Assembly (NCBI RefSeq): GCF_029537235.1 | Contig: NZ_CP120638.1 | Span: 1,674,001 to 1,738,000, forward strand | From: Rhizobium sp. 32-5/1 | Lineage (GTDB): Bacteria > Pseudomonadota > Alphaproteobacteria > Rhizobiales > Rhizobiaceae | DNA: 64,000 bases | Direction: 5' to 3' | In this document: positions 37,662-47,262 of the stretch, piece after piece | Layout of the letters: the number at the start of each line of letters is the position of its first letter | How positions within the stretch are numbered: the first letter of the stretch is position 1 | Position numbers and translations under genes: made by a program | The notes under the pieces: generated by a model | Told to the model about the DNA's origin: nothing | The model's input: only the letters and a program-made list of their open reading frames with translations | Databases searched by the model: none

Positions 37662-38974
37662 TGTTTCCTGCAGTTTACAGACGAGGCGGCCTGGCATTTT
37701 GGCAGTGGTTTTGACCGGGACATGCCGGCTGGCCCTAGCGCGTCGAGCTGGCTCGAGAAATTGTCACGGGTATTCGCATCGACGATGGCGACCGGGGCCG
37801 CGAGTAACAGCCCTGCAGCGTTTCCTGCCGCCGCCGCAGTGCCGGTTGTCGCCGCGAGTATGGTGTCCCCAAGCCCGATACGGTTGTCAGTGAGGGTCTG
37901 GCCGTCCGAGATCCGCGCGCCAATGAGACGAACGATCTCCGGCGATTCGGCAAATTTTCCATGATTGAGCCTGTCGCCCGCCTTCACTTTGGTCAGATCG
38001 ATGACCTTGATGTCGGCATCCGCCAGTTCCTGCTTGTAGGGCGCCTGTTCGGGGTCGATGGAACCGAGACGGGCTACATCGCCCCAGACGCGGCGAGAGA
38101 CCGCCAGCGCCCGATCGTCGCGCGAGACGAAAAGCGTGAACTGCGGGTGCGGTGTGCCCATATCAACGATCTGCGAACGGAAGACGTCGACATCGACATC
38201 GGGAGCCGCCAGCATCACGTTCTTGAATTTGGCCGGCAGCCCACCATTGCGGATCGCCATCTGCCGCAGCGCTTCCAGCGTCAGCCAGTTGCCCATTGAA
38301 TGAGCGAGGATCGAGACTTCCTTCACCTCCGCGTCCTTGGCCAGGTACTGGAACAGGTTTTCCAGCGCATTGCGGGTGTAATTGGTGCTCTCGCGGTCAT
38401 AACCATAGGCAAGCAGGCTGCCGCGCGATGGCCATGTCACGAGGATCGGTGCGCTGCGGACACCGGAGTCCTGCACGATTTGGGCAAAACGGTAGACGCT
38501 GTCCTCAAACCTGGTGTTAAACCCGTGGATGAAAACGAGCGCGCTACCATCGGGCGTCTTTCTGACAGACGTGTTAAGCCAGGCCTTGGCCGCATCTATG
38601 TCGATCATGTCGGCCTTGAGGGTCGCAAAATCCGTGGCCGGGTTTGGCGGAAGTTTCTTCGGCCAGGATACTTCGCCCACCTTGCGTGCGCCGTCCGGCG
38701 GCACAGAGACCGTGATGTCGGCGAAATTCGGCGCCCGCGCCCGCTCGCCCGTAAACATCTCGCCGCGACTCACCGATGGGCTTCGTGTCGTTGCGATCAG
38801 CATTTCGACCCTGTGCGATTGCGGTGCCGTATCGGCAACGGGTGTCAAAACACCCTTGGGATGTCCGCCGCAGCCGGAAAGCAATAGGCCGGAAACAACA
38901 AGGATCGCGCAGAAAAGCCCCCGGTTGAGGACTTTTTCGGGTCTCTGGTACGCCCTTTGATTGTTCACGTGCAC
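37658..38974 (-). CDS. DUF900 alpha/beta hydrolase lipoprotein
   Basis: The 438-residue protein has a lipoprotein signal (LFCAILVVSGLLLSGCGG) and the DUF900 hydrolase core: SALVFIHGFNTRFEDSVYRF, then VSILAHSMGNWLTLEAL with the nucleophile Ser in AHSMG. PDVDVDVFRSQ is the usual following block. The substrate is unknown; relatives are secreted esterases or lipases. It overlaps the MscS gene by 4 bases, so the two are one operon. Confidence 0.85.
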   Translation of the reverse strand: MHVNNQRAYQRPEKVLNRGLFCAILVVSGLLLSGCGGHPKGVLTPVADTAPQSHRVEMLIATTRSPSVSRGEMFTGERARAPNFADITVSVPPDGARKVGEVSWPKKLPPNPATDFATLKADMIDIDAAKAWLNTSVRKTPDGSALVFIHGFNTRFEDSVYRFAQIVQDSGVRSAPILVTWPSRGSLLAYGYDRESTNYTRNALENLFQYLAKDAEVKEVSILAHSMGNWLTLEALRQMAIRNGGLPAKFKNVMLAAPDVDVDVFRSQIVDMGTPHPQFTLFVSRDDRALAVSRRVWGDVARLGSIDPEQAPYKQELADADIKVIDLTKVKAGDRLNHGKFAESPEIVRLIGARISDGQTLTDNRIGLGDTILAATTGTAAAAGNAAGLLLAAPVAIVDANTRDNFSSQLDALGPAGMSRSKPLPKCQAASSVNCRKQ

Positions 38975-39259
38975 TGTCCTGTCGCCGCGGTTTTCCGAGG
39001 ACGGAATTTCGAAACTCCGCTCCCGTGACTATTGGAGGCATACGACCCGGAAGCCGGTCGTGCGCGCGCTGTTGATGCAATACCAGTCGGACCTGATCTG
39101 CGGTCGCCGAGCACAAGCCGCGCCAGCACGACGCTGCTGTTGACCAGAGACAATCCGGACGTCATGGCTTTCCTATCGTTCCATTCACACAGTCGTCCGC
39201 ACTATGCAGGTGGCGCCGGAGAACGGGAGTATCTTACTGTAACCTACGGGCTTGATCGT

Positions 39260-41052
39260 TTATGGAAGTTCGGTGGCATCCGCGAAGGCACGCTCATCGA
39301 CCCGGATTGTCATTCCGGCTTTGCGCAGACCCGCAACGAGGCGATTGAGGTCCGTGATACGCATATTCCGCGATGTCATCTCCGAAATGAAGTTTGGCAG
39401 AAAATCCGGTCTCATTGTTTCGAACACCGCAGCAGCCCGGCGTGCATCCGCCATCATTCCCGCGTCGGCGTAGATGATCGCGGCGACGGCATGAAACAGC
39501 GGAAACTTCTGCATGTCTGACCGCTTGATCTGCAACACCGCATTCTCCGTATCGCCCAGCATGTAGGATGCCAGCCCACGCGTGCCGCGGTAGAATCCGC
39601 CACCGCCGGGGTTAAGGATGATGGCCTGGTCCAGCAGTTCGGCGCCACGCTGCCATTGTCCGGCGATGGCGATCCTGGTCCCGAACTCGCCCATCAGTTC
39701 GGTATCGTTGGGGTTCATGGCCAGCGCCTGCTCGCCGACATGAATGGCTTCGGCCAGTTGCTTGTCGAAGAACAGTGCCGTCATCAGCGCCTGCTGTGCA
39801 CGCGTGTTGCCGGGTTCCACCTGGACCGCCCGGCGCGCCGCCTGAAGTGCCCGCTCTATCGGCGGCGGACCTTCGGTCTTCGGGTTGAATTTGTACCGCT
39901 CCTCGTCGAGGTAAATCATCGATAGCATGGCGCGCGCGGTCGCATAGGCCGGATAGCGCTCAACGGCCTTTTCCAGGCAGCCTCTCACGACCGCATGTGC
40001 TCCAACACTCAGCTGCATGCGGTAATCGTAGAAATCCAGCGTGCATTGATATGCGCCCAGATCGTCCGGGGCGCGCGCGCGACATCCGCCTGCGCAATAA
40101 TGCCATAGGGCTGCGCCACCGATGCTGCGACCCGGTTCGCCACATCGGTCTGGATGGTGAACAGGTCGCCTGAACGAAGATCGTGGTCATAGTTCTGCGA
40201 CCAGAGGATGGCGCCGTCCCGGGTGTCCACGAGCCTTACGCTGGCACGCATCCTATCGCCAGCAACCCGGACACCGCCCGCCAGAAGGTACCCTGCGCCA
40301 AACCGTTCGCGAACGTCTGCGACATCGACCTCGGGCAGCAGAGTTCTCGACGTTTCGCGGCCGAAAACCTTGATCTCCTTGAAGCGCGGCAACGTCGTCA
40401 GCAATTCTTCGGTGAGGCCGATCGTATAAAGATGGGCTTGCGGGCCGTCGCCAAGGTTTGCGAACGGCGCGATGAGCAACGTTGGTTTATCCGGCTGCAG
40501 CTTGCTGGTCTGATTGACCCCTGTCACCGCGTCGTAAGGCAAGGTCCAGTAGGTGGCAAACGTGACAAAGACCGCCAGTCCGGCAAGGACTGCCAGTCTG
40601 GGCGCCTTCCTCGACCACCAGGACACTTTCGTCGGAGATCCGGACGGGGAAATCGGGGCCTTGTCGGAGGTTTCGCGATGGACCGCCCCTGGACAATGCC
40701 ATGTGAACACGGGGACGTAGCCGCCCTTCGGAATGTCGATGCGGATCGGGTCGGTCTGGCCGGCGACCAGGTAATATCGTTCGATCGCACGTCTCAGCCG
40801 TCCCGCTTCGATCCGGACAACCGGATCATCCTGACTAAAATGTTCGTCCCGCCGAAAGATCTCCAGTGCGATGGAATATCCCTTGAGCCGACTTGCGCGG
40901 CCGGCAAGAGCTTCCTCCACTATATATGTCAGAAAAGCGGCCCCGCGGCCGACGGTCGGAAACTCGGGACTGGTGACGATACGCTCGAGCTGCGCACGAA
41001 TTTCGTCCGCGTTGGGCGGCTGTCGTGTTCCGACGGCGTTCAGATCCTGCAC
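39260..41052 (-). pseudogene. TolB-like/TPR regulatory protein, frameshifted
   Basis: From GTG 41052 (AGGGG six bases upstream) the N-terminal region has the domain found in rhizobial adenylate-cyclase-like regulators (QLERIVTSPEFPTVGRGAAF, ...DDPVVRIEAGRLRRAIERYY). One membrane helix follows (LAVLAGLAVFVTFATYW), then a TolB-like part (LLIAPFANLGDG). TPR repeats follow in another frame (ARRAVQVEPGNTRAQQALMT). A base missing at the GGGG run 40068-40071 explains the break; 597 residues result. It is divergent from the efflux operon and may control it. No cyclase catalytic domain is present. Confidence 0.75.
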
Positions 41053-41206
41053 GGTCTTCCCCTCCCCGACGAGCCACCGCACCTACCACCCGTATGTTAC
41101 CGTAATATACTCAACAAACGTCCCGCCTTACTTGAAACTTCTTTCTTGAAGCGCACGCGGCAGTGGTGAATTTTTGTATTCCTTGAACAGAAAGAAATCA
41201 AGAAAG

Positions 41207-41470
41207 ATGGATGAGGACGCCCTTGCGGCCTGCCGCCGTTTTCCGACCCGCGCCGGGGCGATTATCGAGCTTTCGGCCCGGGATGAAGGGTTTCGGGATC
41301 TCTGCGCGGACTTTGCCATAGCCGAAACCGAACTGCACAAGTGGCGTGGCTCACACCACGTGCTGCGCGATCAAAGAATTTCGGAATATGCGGTTCTCGT
41401 CGAGGCGCTTGCCGGAGAAATCGTATCGACGCTGGAGAACGCATCCGTCGTGCCATTTCCGCGGCGCTGA
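41207..41470 (+). CDS. Small hypothetical protein
   Basis: The 87-residue protein (MDEDALAACRRFPTRAGAII, LHKWRGSHHVLRDQRISEYA) begins the rightward unit that leads to the efflux genes. ATG 41174 in frame is possible but adds a basic stretch. No function recognised. Confidence 0.5.
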   Translation: MDEDALAACRRFPTRAGAIIELSARDEGFRDLCADFAIAETELHKWRGSHHVLRDQRISEYAVLVEALAGEIVSTLENASVVPFPRR

Positions 41471-41630
41471 TCCGCTCTGGAGTGTTGCTCGGGACGCGTA
41501 TGTTACCGTTGCCTACATTGCGCCGGATCGTTCGACAGTTGACAAAAAGCCTTGGGCAGATGGGCCGATCCGGCCGCCGTCTCCATCCACACCGCCCCCG
41601 ATGAGGTCGGTCCAACGAACGGGAGTGATC

Positions 41631-42152
41631 ATGTCTGTCAACACCGAGAACACCATCGAGCCGGTAGCGGCCACCTGGCGCTTCAAGCTGGGGATTGCCC
41701 TTGTATGCCTTGCTATCGGCATGTGGCTCTGCGTGCCGCTTGCGGCCTGGGCCGGCGTTCCGAGCACACGGATCGCCGCAATCACCGGCGTCATCTTCAT
41801 CGTCAACAAGATCCTTCTGCTTCTCGTGATAGCCGTAATGGGCAAATCCGGATTCCAGCAGCTCAAGGGGAAAATCTTCGGTGTCTTCAAGTTGGCACCC
41901 GATACCAGCGTCGGCAGTGCGCGTTACAAGCTCGGTCTCGTCATGTTCTGCCTGCCGTTGATCACGAGCTGGCTTGAACCATATATCGATGCTGTTGCTC
42001 CGGGCCTGCGACCCAACATCTGGCAGCTGCAGCTGCTGGGCGACGTGATGTTCCTGGCGAGCTTTTTCGTGCTCGGCGGTAATTTCTGGGAAAAGATACG
42101 GTCCCTGTTCATCCGCACGAGCCGCGTCATCTATACGCCAACGGCAGAGTGA
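41631..42152 (+). CDS. Four-helix membrane protein (transporter suffix domain type)
   Basis: The 173-residue protein has four membrane segments (LGIALVCLAIGMWLCVPLAA, IAAITGVIFIVNKILLLLVI, LGLVMFCLPLITSWL, LLGDVMFLASFFVLGG). Such proteins precede HlyD/DUF2955 efflux genes and are often called transporter suffix domain proteins. It starts 12 bases upstream of the HlyD gene. Confidence 0.75.
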   Translation: MSVNTENTIEPVAATWRFKLGIALVCLAIGMWLCVPLAAWAGVPSTRIAAITGVIFIVNKILLLLVIAVMGKSGFQQLKGKIFGVFKLAPDTSVGSARYKLGLVMFCLPLITSWLEPYIDAVAPGLRPNIWQLQLLGDVMFLASFFVLGGNFWEKIRSLFIRTSRVIYTPTAE

Positions 42153-42164
42153 AGGAGTGCAGTT

Positions 42165-43274
42165 GTGGCTTCCGATGAAACTCTGGCTGGACCGACGCCC
42201 CAGGAGACTGCCCCCAGCGCCAATCCGCTGCGAAGGGTCGCATTGATTGTCGTCCTGCTGGGGCTGATACTCTTTGTCCTTTCCGTCTTCATGGAACGAC
42301 GGACGCCTTCGTCGTCGCAGGCCCAGGTCCAGGCCTATGTCGTCGGCATCGCGCCGGAGGTGACGGGGCGGGTCGTTGAGGTGAACGTGACCGACAACGC
42401 GGCAGTCGAACCGGATCAGGTTCTCTTTCGCATCGACCCGGCCCGCTACCAGATCGCTGTTACGGAAGCCGAAGCGGCTCTTGCTCGTGTCGGCCAGTCG
42501 ATCGGGGCTTCGACGGCACAGGTCGATGCCGTTCAGGCAAGGCTCGTTCAAGCGCAAGCCAGCCGCGACAATGCCGGAGAACAACTGGGCCGCGCGACCG
42601 AGCTGACCAAACGCGGCGTTTACGCCAATACAAAACTGGACGAAGCACAGCTGGCATTCGATCAGGCCCAGGCGGCTGTCACCGCGGCCGAAGCCGACCT
42701 TGTCAGTGCGCAGGCCGATCTTGGCCCGGCGGGGAACGACAATCCGGAGCTCAAGCAGGCCCTTGCTACCCTGGAACGTGCCCAGCTCGATCTGCTGCGA
42801 ACAACGGCGCGCGCGCCTTCGATAGGCGTCGTTACCAATCTGCAACTTTCCATCGGCAAGGTGGTCAGTGCCGGACAATCCGCCATGACCTTCATTGACG
42901 TCGGAACGGTGTGGATCGCGGCTGCTTTCAAGGAGAACAGTCTCGAAAGGGTTGCGATCGGCAATCGTGCAGAGGTCCTGTTCGATGCGCTTCCGGGGCA
43001 GATTTTCGGAGCGACGGTCGAAAGCGTCGGCCTCGGCGTATCGCAGGGAAGCACGGATCCGAGCACCGGCCTTCCGACGATCCGAAACGATAGTGGCTGG
43101 GTGCAGGAAGCGCAGCGCTTTCCGGTCCGGCTCGTCATGGATGACGGAAGACCAAAGGGCGTCCGTTACGGTTCGCAGGCGACAGTGGTGATCTACACCG
43201 GAGACCACCCGGTCACCAACGCCTGGGGATCGCTCTGGATCCGGATCATGTCTGTGCTGACCTATGTCAATTGA
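42165..43274 (+). CDS. HlyD/EmrA-type membrane fusion protein
   Basis: The 369-residue protein from GTG 42165 (GAAGGAG upstream) has one N-terminal membrane helix (VALIVVLLGLILFVLSVFME), a biotinyl-lipoyl-like hybrid domain (VTGRVVEVNVTDNAAVEPDQ), a long coiled coil and a beta-barrel (TTARAPSIGVVTNLQLSIGK). It would span the periplasm for an inner-membrane exporter. The stop overlaps the DUF2955 start. Confidence 0.9.
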   Translation: MASDETLAGPTPQETAPSANPLRRVALIVVLLGLILFVLSVFMERRTPSSSQAQVQAYVVGIAPEVTGRVVEVNVTDNAAVEPDQVLFRIDPARYQIAVTEAEAALARVGQSIGASTAQVDAVQARLVQAQASRDNAGEQLGRATELTKRGVYANTKLDEAQLAFDQAQAAVTAAEADLVSAQADLGPAGNDNPELKQALATLERAQLDLLRTTARAPSIGVVTNLQLSIGKVVSAGQSAMTFIDVGTVWIAAAFKENSLERVAIGNRAEVLFDALPGQIFGATVESVGLGVSQGSTDPSTGLPTIRNDSGWVQEAQRFPVRLVMDDGRPKGVRYGSQATVVIYTGDHPVTNAWGSLWIRIMSVLTYVN

Positions 43275-44283
43275 CAGCGCCCTAGCCGCGCAACGACGCA
43301 AGGGACTGCGGGTGGCGCTCGCGGTTTCCCTCGGCTTCACCGCCTCGGTTGCATCGGGCGCGCTCGTTCCGTTTCTGGGACCGCTGTTTGCGGCGCAATT
43401 CCTTTTGTCGAGTACCGCGCCAATGCCTTTTGCCAAAACCCTCGGCATGGCGATCCTCATCTTCGTGGTCGGCACGGTCATGTCTATCCTGACATCGTGG
43501 TTCGGCGAACACCCGGCCAGCTTTCTACTTCTGCTTGGCCTGTTCTACTTCTCCTGCTTTGTCGCCCAGTCGAGCGGCAAGGGCGGTGCCGCTATCTCCC
43601 TTGTGCTGATCGTGGGCGTCATCGTGCCGCTGCTCGGTATTCTCAACAAGGAACTAGCCGCCTCTATCCTGTCGATCCTGCTCCTGGGCGTGATCAGCGG
43701 TGCGGTGCTGATGTGGCTTGCCCACGCGGTCTTTCCTGAACCCGCCATCGTCGATGAGCCAGAGCAGCAGGCCGTTATCTGTCCTCCCGATTACGGGCGG
43801 GCGCTGGCGAATACCGGAATCCTGCTCGCCATTATGGCGATCTGCCTGACCAGCGATAACCTGACATCCGCGGCCGTCATTCCGATAACGGTGATAACAC
43901 TTCTGACGCAGCTTGATGCTGCTGCCACCGGAAGGGCAGCGTTCGGCCTTGCCATCGTGAACCTCTTCGGCGGGATTATTGCCTCCGTCGCCTATGAGGC
44001 GCTCAATCTTCGACCCAACCTGCTCTCCCTGTTTCTCATTACGCTTGTCGTCTGCCTTTTCATTGGCGGACGGGCGGCGGCACGGTCACCGGACGCACGG
44101 GTGTATGCGGGCGCACTGACGATATTCCTGATCCTGTTCGGGCTCGGCGTCTCGCCTTTGCCCGGGAGCGCTGCGGAATCGTTTTCGACGCGCATCCTCT
44201 ATGTCGGTGCGGCAATCCTCTACACGCTTTTGGCAACCGCACTGCTCTGGCGGCCGCGTGTTGCCAAAGTTGAAGTGGCGTAA
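43264..44283 (+). CDS. DUF2955 inner-membrane exporter
   Basis: The 339-residue protein has about ten membrane helices and the DUF2955 layout related to FUSC/AaeB aromatic-acid exporters (VALAVSLGFTASVASGALVP, FLGPLFAAQFLLSS). It overlaps the HlyD gene by 11 bases. With it, it should form an efflux pump for organic acids or similar compounds; the substrate cannot be read from sequence. Confidence 0.85.
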   Translation: MSIDSALAAQRRKGLRVALAVSLGFTASVASGALVPFLGPLFAAQFLLSSTAPMPFAKTLGMAILIFVVGTVMSILTSWFGEHPASFLLLLGLFYFSCFVAQSSGKGGAAISLVLIVGVIVPLLGILNKELAASILSILLLGVISGAVLMWLAHAVFPEPAIVDEPEQQAVICPPDYGRALANTGILLAIMAICLTSDNLTSAAVIPITVITLLTQLDAAATGRAAFGLAIVNLFGGIIASVAYEALNLRPNLLSLFLITLVVCLFIGGRAAARSPDARVYAGALTIFLILFGLGVSPLPGSAAESFSTRILYVGAAILYTLLATALLWRPRVAKVEVA

Positions 44284-44302
44284 CAGGCAGACAGGAGTTT
44301 CC

Positions 44303-44784
44303 ATGCGTTGGAGAACAGGTGGCATTGTCTACGCGCTCCTTCTTGCCGGGCAGACGATTGCTGCGTCAGCATTGTTTTGGATCGTGTTTCCGGTTTTCCA
44401 CGAGATCGTCACGAATCTGGGCGAGCGGCAGGAGTTACCGCCGTCGCAACAGCTTTCAGCACTTGGCAGCGCAGCGTTCCTGCACCTGTGCTACTGGACT
44501 AGGTTGACGTGGGTTCCTGTCGTCGCTCCGTTCCACAGCGTGTTCCTTGGACATGTTTGCGCTTTCGCGAGCCGCGTCAGTTTCTTCTTCGGCGGGGCGC
44601 TGTTCTCGGTCCTCTTTTTCCGTCACCTGCCCGCGCTGGACGTCATGCCCCCTTGTCGCGGACGGCTTTCTCGACTGTCGAGGTCGTCGCCGTACTGTTT
44701 GGTCTCTACTGCTATTCGCGTGAACTCGATCGGTTGGCGATGGCGATCGAGGAGCCAATTCCTTGCACAACGGCCAAGCAATGA
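44303..44784 (+). pseudogene. Small membrane protein of the efflux operon, frameshifted
   Basis: The frame MRWRTGGIVYALLLAGQTIA ... GGALFSVLFFRHLPALDVM breaks at the CCCCC run 44648-44652. The continuation LSRTAFSTVEVVAVLFGLYC, YSRELDRLAMAIEE is in the next frame and ends at 44784. Adding one base gives a 160-residue protein with four membrane helices. It starts 19 bases after the DUF2955 gene. Confidence 0.7.
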
Positions 44785-44968
44785 CCGCTCCGTTCGATAA
44801 ATCTCGAATACCCTCGTATGAGGTAAAGGCTTTATCCTTCAAAATATGCACAGAAATATCAGCAAGACCCTCGCAGCCTGGACGCCACCAAAGCTCGTGC
44901 AGTCCGGCGTCGGGTGCGAAGCAAAGATGGGACGTCCGCCGATCGGCTGTGGGCTACAAATGGGAAGC

Positions 44969-45325
44969 ATGGCGATGATAGAAGGGTTGTATCAGGCGAT
45001 GTTTTACGCCGATCGTCAGCATAATGGCTTACCTGAAGAATGGTTTGGGCGCGGCGTCATGCACATTCGAGATGGAAAAATAATCGGAGGTGACAGCGAC
45101 TTCTACTATATCGGTCATTATATTCTTGATGGCACCCGGTTCGACGCTTCATTAAAAGTGACCCCGCACACCAAGCAGCCACGTTCTGGATCACCCTTCG
45201 GTTCAAAGGGTTCCGACCTTTTCGTCAGGGGCACCGCCGATACCGTCGAAATTCGGTGCGGCGGAACCATCTGCGACTCGCCCGGCGGCCGTATTCACAT
45301 AGGGCTCACCTGGCTTGCACAGTAG
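44969..45325 (+). CDS. GrlR-like regulatory protein
   Basis: The 118-residue protein MAMIEGLYQAMFYADRQHNG ... GRGVMHIRDGKIIGGDSDFY, YIGHYILDGTRFDASLKVTP resembles the small beta-barrel GrlR family. GrlR is a negative regulator of a virulence activator in enterobacteria; in rhizobia such proteins are uncharacterised. ATG 44969 follows GGGAAG. The in-frame extension to 44846 is not protein-like. Confidence 0.65.
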   Translation: MAMIEGLYQAMFYADRQHNGLPEEWFGRGVMHIRDGKIIGGDSDFYYIGHYILDGTRFDASLKVTPHTKQPRSGSPFGSKGSDLFVRGTADTVEIRCGGTICDSPGGRIHIGLTWLAQ

Positions 45326-45528
45326 CGCAACGCAACTACAGCTCGAGTCCAGGCTGAGAAGGGTGAGCAGTTTGGTGCTGCATTTATCCTCTTGATGCGC
45401 TTCTAAGCAATCTCGACGCCAATCTAAGCAGCGGCAATAGTCATCACCCAGAACTCAGCAAGCTTTATCGCTCCGGATGAACTCCGCATAGATAGTCCGA
45501 GGGCAATGACGGAATCGGTTTGGATTTT

Positions 45529-46180
45529 TCATCGAGCCATCCTCCGCTTCGCCTTGTGTTCGACGACGACAGGTTTGCGCGCTTTGCCGACGGCCGGCGT
45601 CACCGTTCTCCATCCCGGTTCTTCGGGATGGCTCCTCTGGATGCTCACCGGCAGGGTGAGGGAAGCCCGGAACCTTGCGTTCCAATCGCCGTATTCGAGG
45701 ATTTGCGCGGTGCCGATGTCTCCGGCGACGTAGGCCAGTTTTCGCTGGACCTCGGCGTTCGTGTTGCACCGGAAGAGGATGAACCGGTGCCGTTTCTCGT
45801 TGTAAACATCCAAGAGCGGACCTTCGAAGCAGAAATCACCGTCAGGCCTGTAGGCATTCCAAGCAGCCCCGGCCATCACGTATTCGGTGATGACGGCTTC
45901 CAGGTCGCGGGTGCACTCCTTCGGCGGCAAGGGGTCCACCTTTTTCCAGCGAGCGGGCCTCCTCAAGCAGATCCTCCGAAAGACTGAATCCGCCGCGGCC
46001 CCGTGACGCCTGCAACAGTAGTTTGAGAGCGAACTCTTCCGCAGTGCGCGCAGGGAAGCCGGCGATGCGATCTGCAAGCAATGCTGCGATATCAGCATGT
46101 GATTTCCAGAGGTCGAAAAGATCGCGAATGGAGGAAGGTGATATAGCGCCACTGCCGGCGGTCGGAATCTGGTTTTCCAT
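45529..46180 (-). pseudogene. Hypothetical protein, frameshifted
   Basis: From ATG 46180 the protein reads SIRDLFDLWKSHADIAALLA, DRIAGFPARTAEEFALKLLL. After EARSLEK the frame is shifted by one extra base in the TTTTT run 45941-45945. The continuation is VDPLPPKECTRDLEAVITEY ... LLDVYNEKRHRFILFRCN. Corrected length is 216 residues. No family recognised. It is the last gene before the third att copy. Confidence 0.6.
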
Positions 46181-46416
46181 TGTTTGGCCGTGATTGAGAG
46201 GGTTGTTCGGTGTTGCCGCTCAGTGATGCCGTTCGGAATACCGGCGTCTTCATGCAGATGCTGCAAATCAGCTGTGGCTTTAACGGAGCGCGCGATACAG
46301 GTCTTTCCGGCGCCTTCCATGCCGACAACAAAATGCTATATTTTTCAATGGAGACAAGGCATTAAACGGAGAAAAATGATTGGCGGTGATATGTCGAGTT
46401 GAGAGGAAGCACATAC

Positions 46417-46461
46417 TTCGTAATGATGGGGTCAGAGGTTCGAGTCCTCTAACCGGCACCA
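46417..46461 (+). repeat. Third att copy (tRNA-Thr 3' half, one mismatch)
   Basis: 45 bases match 10305-10349 with one change (G to C at 46453, in the acceptor stem). It lacks a 5' tRNA half. Core-type genes resume immediately after it. Confidence 0.88.
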
Positions 46462-46483
46462 CTTACCCACACAATTCAGCCCG

Positions 46484-47137
46484 TCAAAACTCCACCTCAA
46501 GCTCGACGATCTCGTCCGGTTCGGCAATGGCGCCTTCTGTCCATTCGACCATGAGCGGCCAGGAGAGGACGTGCTCGGCATAGGCGGCGAGCTTTGGTTC
46601 AAGATCCACGGAATAGGTGCGAAAGCGGGTGCAGATCGGGGCGTACATGGCGTCGGCAACGGTGGGTGATTCGCCGAACAGCCAGGGGCCGCCGCTCATT
46701 TCAAGGCATTCGGTCCAGATCGCCTTGACGCGCTCGACATCCGGCCGCGCGCCGGAAAAGATCTTGAATTTTTCATGCCGCGCCTTGAGGTTCATCGGCA
46801 AAGCAGAGCGGAGATTGTGGAAGCCGGAATGCATTTCGCCGGAGACGGAGCGACAGCGGGCGCGGGCTGCCAGATCCTTGGGCCAAAGCCCTGATTTCGG
46901 CGTGACCTCGTGCAGATATTCGGCAATTGCAAGCGTATCCCAGACCGTCACATCCTTGTAGGTCAGTCGCGGCACGAGAACCGAAGGGGAGAGCAGCAGA
47001 AGCTCCTGGCGGGCCGCATCGTTGAGTTCCACCAGCACTTCGGTGAAGTCCAGACCTGCCATACGGCAGAGCAGCCAGCCGCGCAGCGACCAGGAGGAGT
47101 AGTTCTTCGAGGAAATCGTCAGCGTCGCCTGTGCCAT
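46484..47137 (-). CDS. Glutathione S-transferase family protein
   Basis: From ATG 47137 the 217-residue protein has a thioredoxin-like N-domain (LTISSKNYSSWSLRGWLLCR, PSVLVPRLTYKDVTVWDTLA) and a helical C-domain (LFGESPTVADAMYAPICTRF). SSWSLR carries the likely catalytic Ser. It would conjugate or reduce with glutathione in the cytoplasm. Upstream in-frame codons (to 47194) are not needed. Confidence 0.88.
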   Translation of the reverse strand: MAQATLTISSKNYSSWSLRGWLLCRMAGLDFTEVLVELNDAARQELLLLSPSVLVPRLTYKDVTVWDTLAIAEYLHEVTPKSGLWPKDLAARARCRSVSGEMHSGFHNLRSALPMNLKARHEKFKIFSGARPDVERVKAIWTECLEMSGGPWLFGESPTVADAMYAPICTRFRTYSVDLEPKLAAYAEHVLSWPLMVEWTEGAIAEPDEIVELEVEF

Positions 47138-47262
47138 CGCGTCCCGTTCCTTGGCCGTAGAATGTTTCATGAACCCGTCACAATCTTCTCGCATGGCGCA
47201 CGATATTGCACTAGCATTTTTTGCACTGCCGAATTTCTGCGGCGCTGCGGGAGATATTGCCG

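Larger units (their letters stand above)
34932..46461. mobile_element. Second segment bounded by tRNA-Thr 3'-half repeats
   Basis: The 11.5 kb between the second and third att copies carries no integrase or phage gene. It carries a mechanosensitive channel, a lipoprotein, a regulator and an efflux operon. It could be an older island that lost its recombinase, or chromosomal DNA captured between att sites. Confidence 0.6.

Noticed and set aside
41262-43481. A 739-residue open frame on the minus strand
   Set aside because: It is antisense to the HlyD and transporter-suffix genes, which have clear family motifs; the long frame is a by-product of GC-rich codon use.
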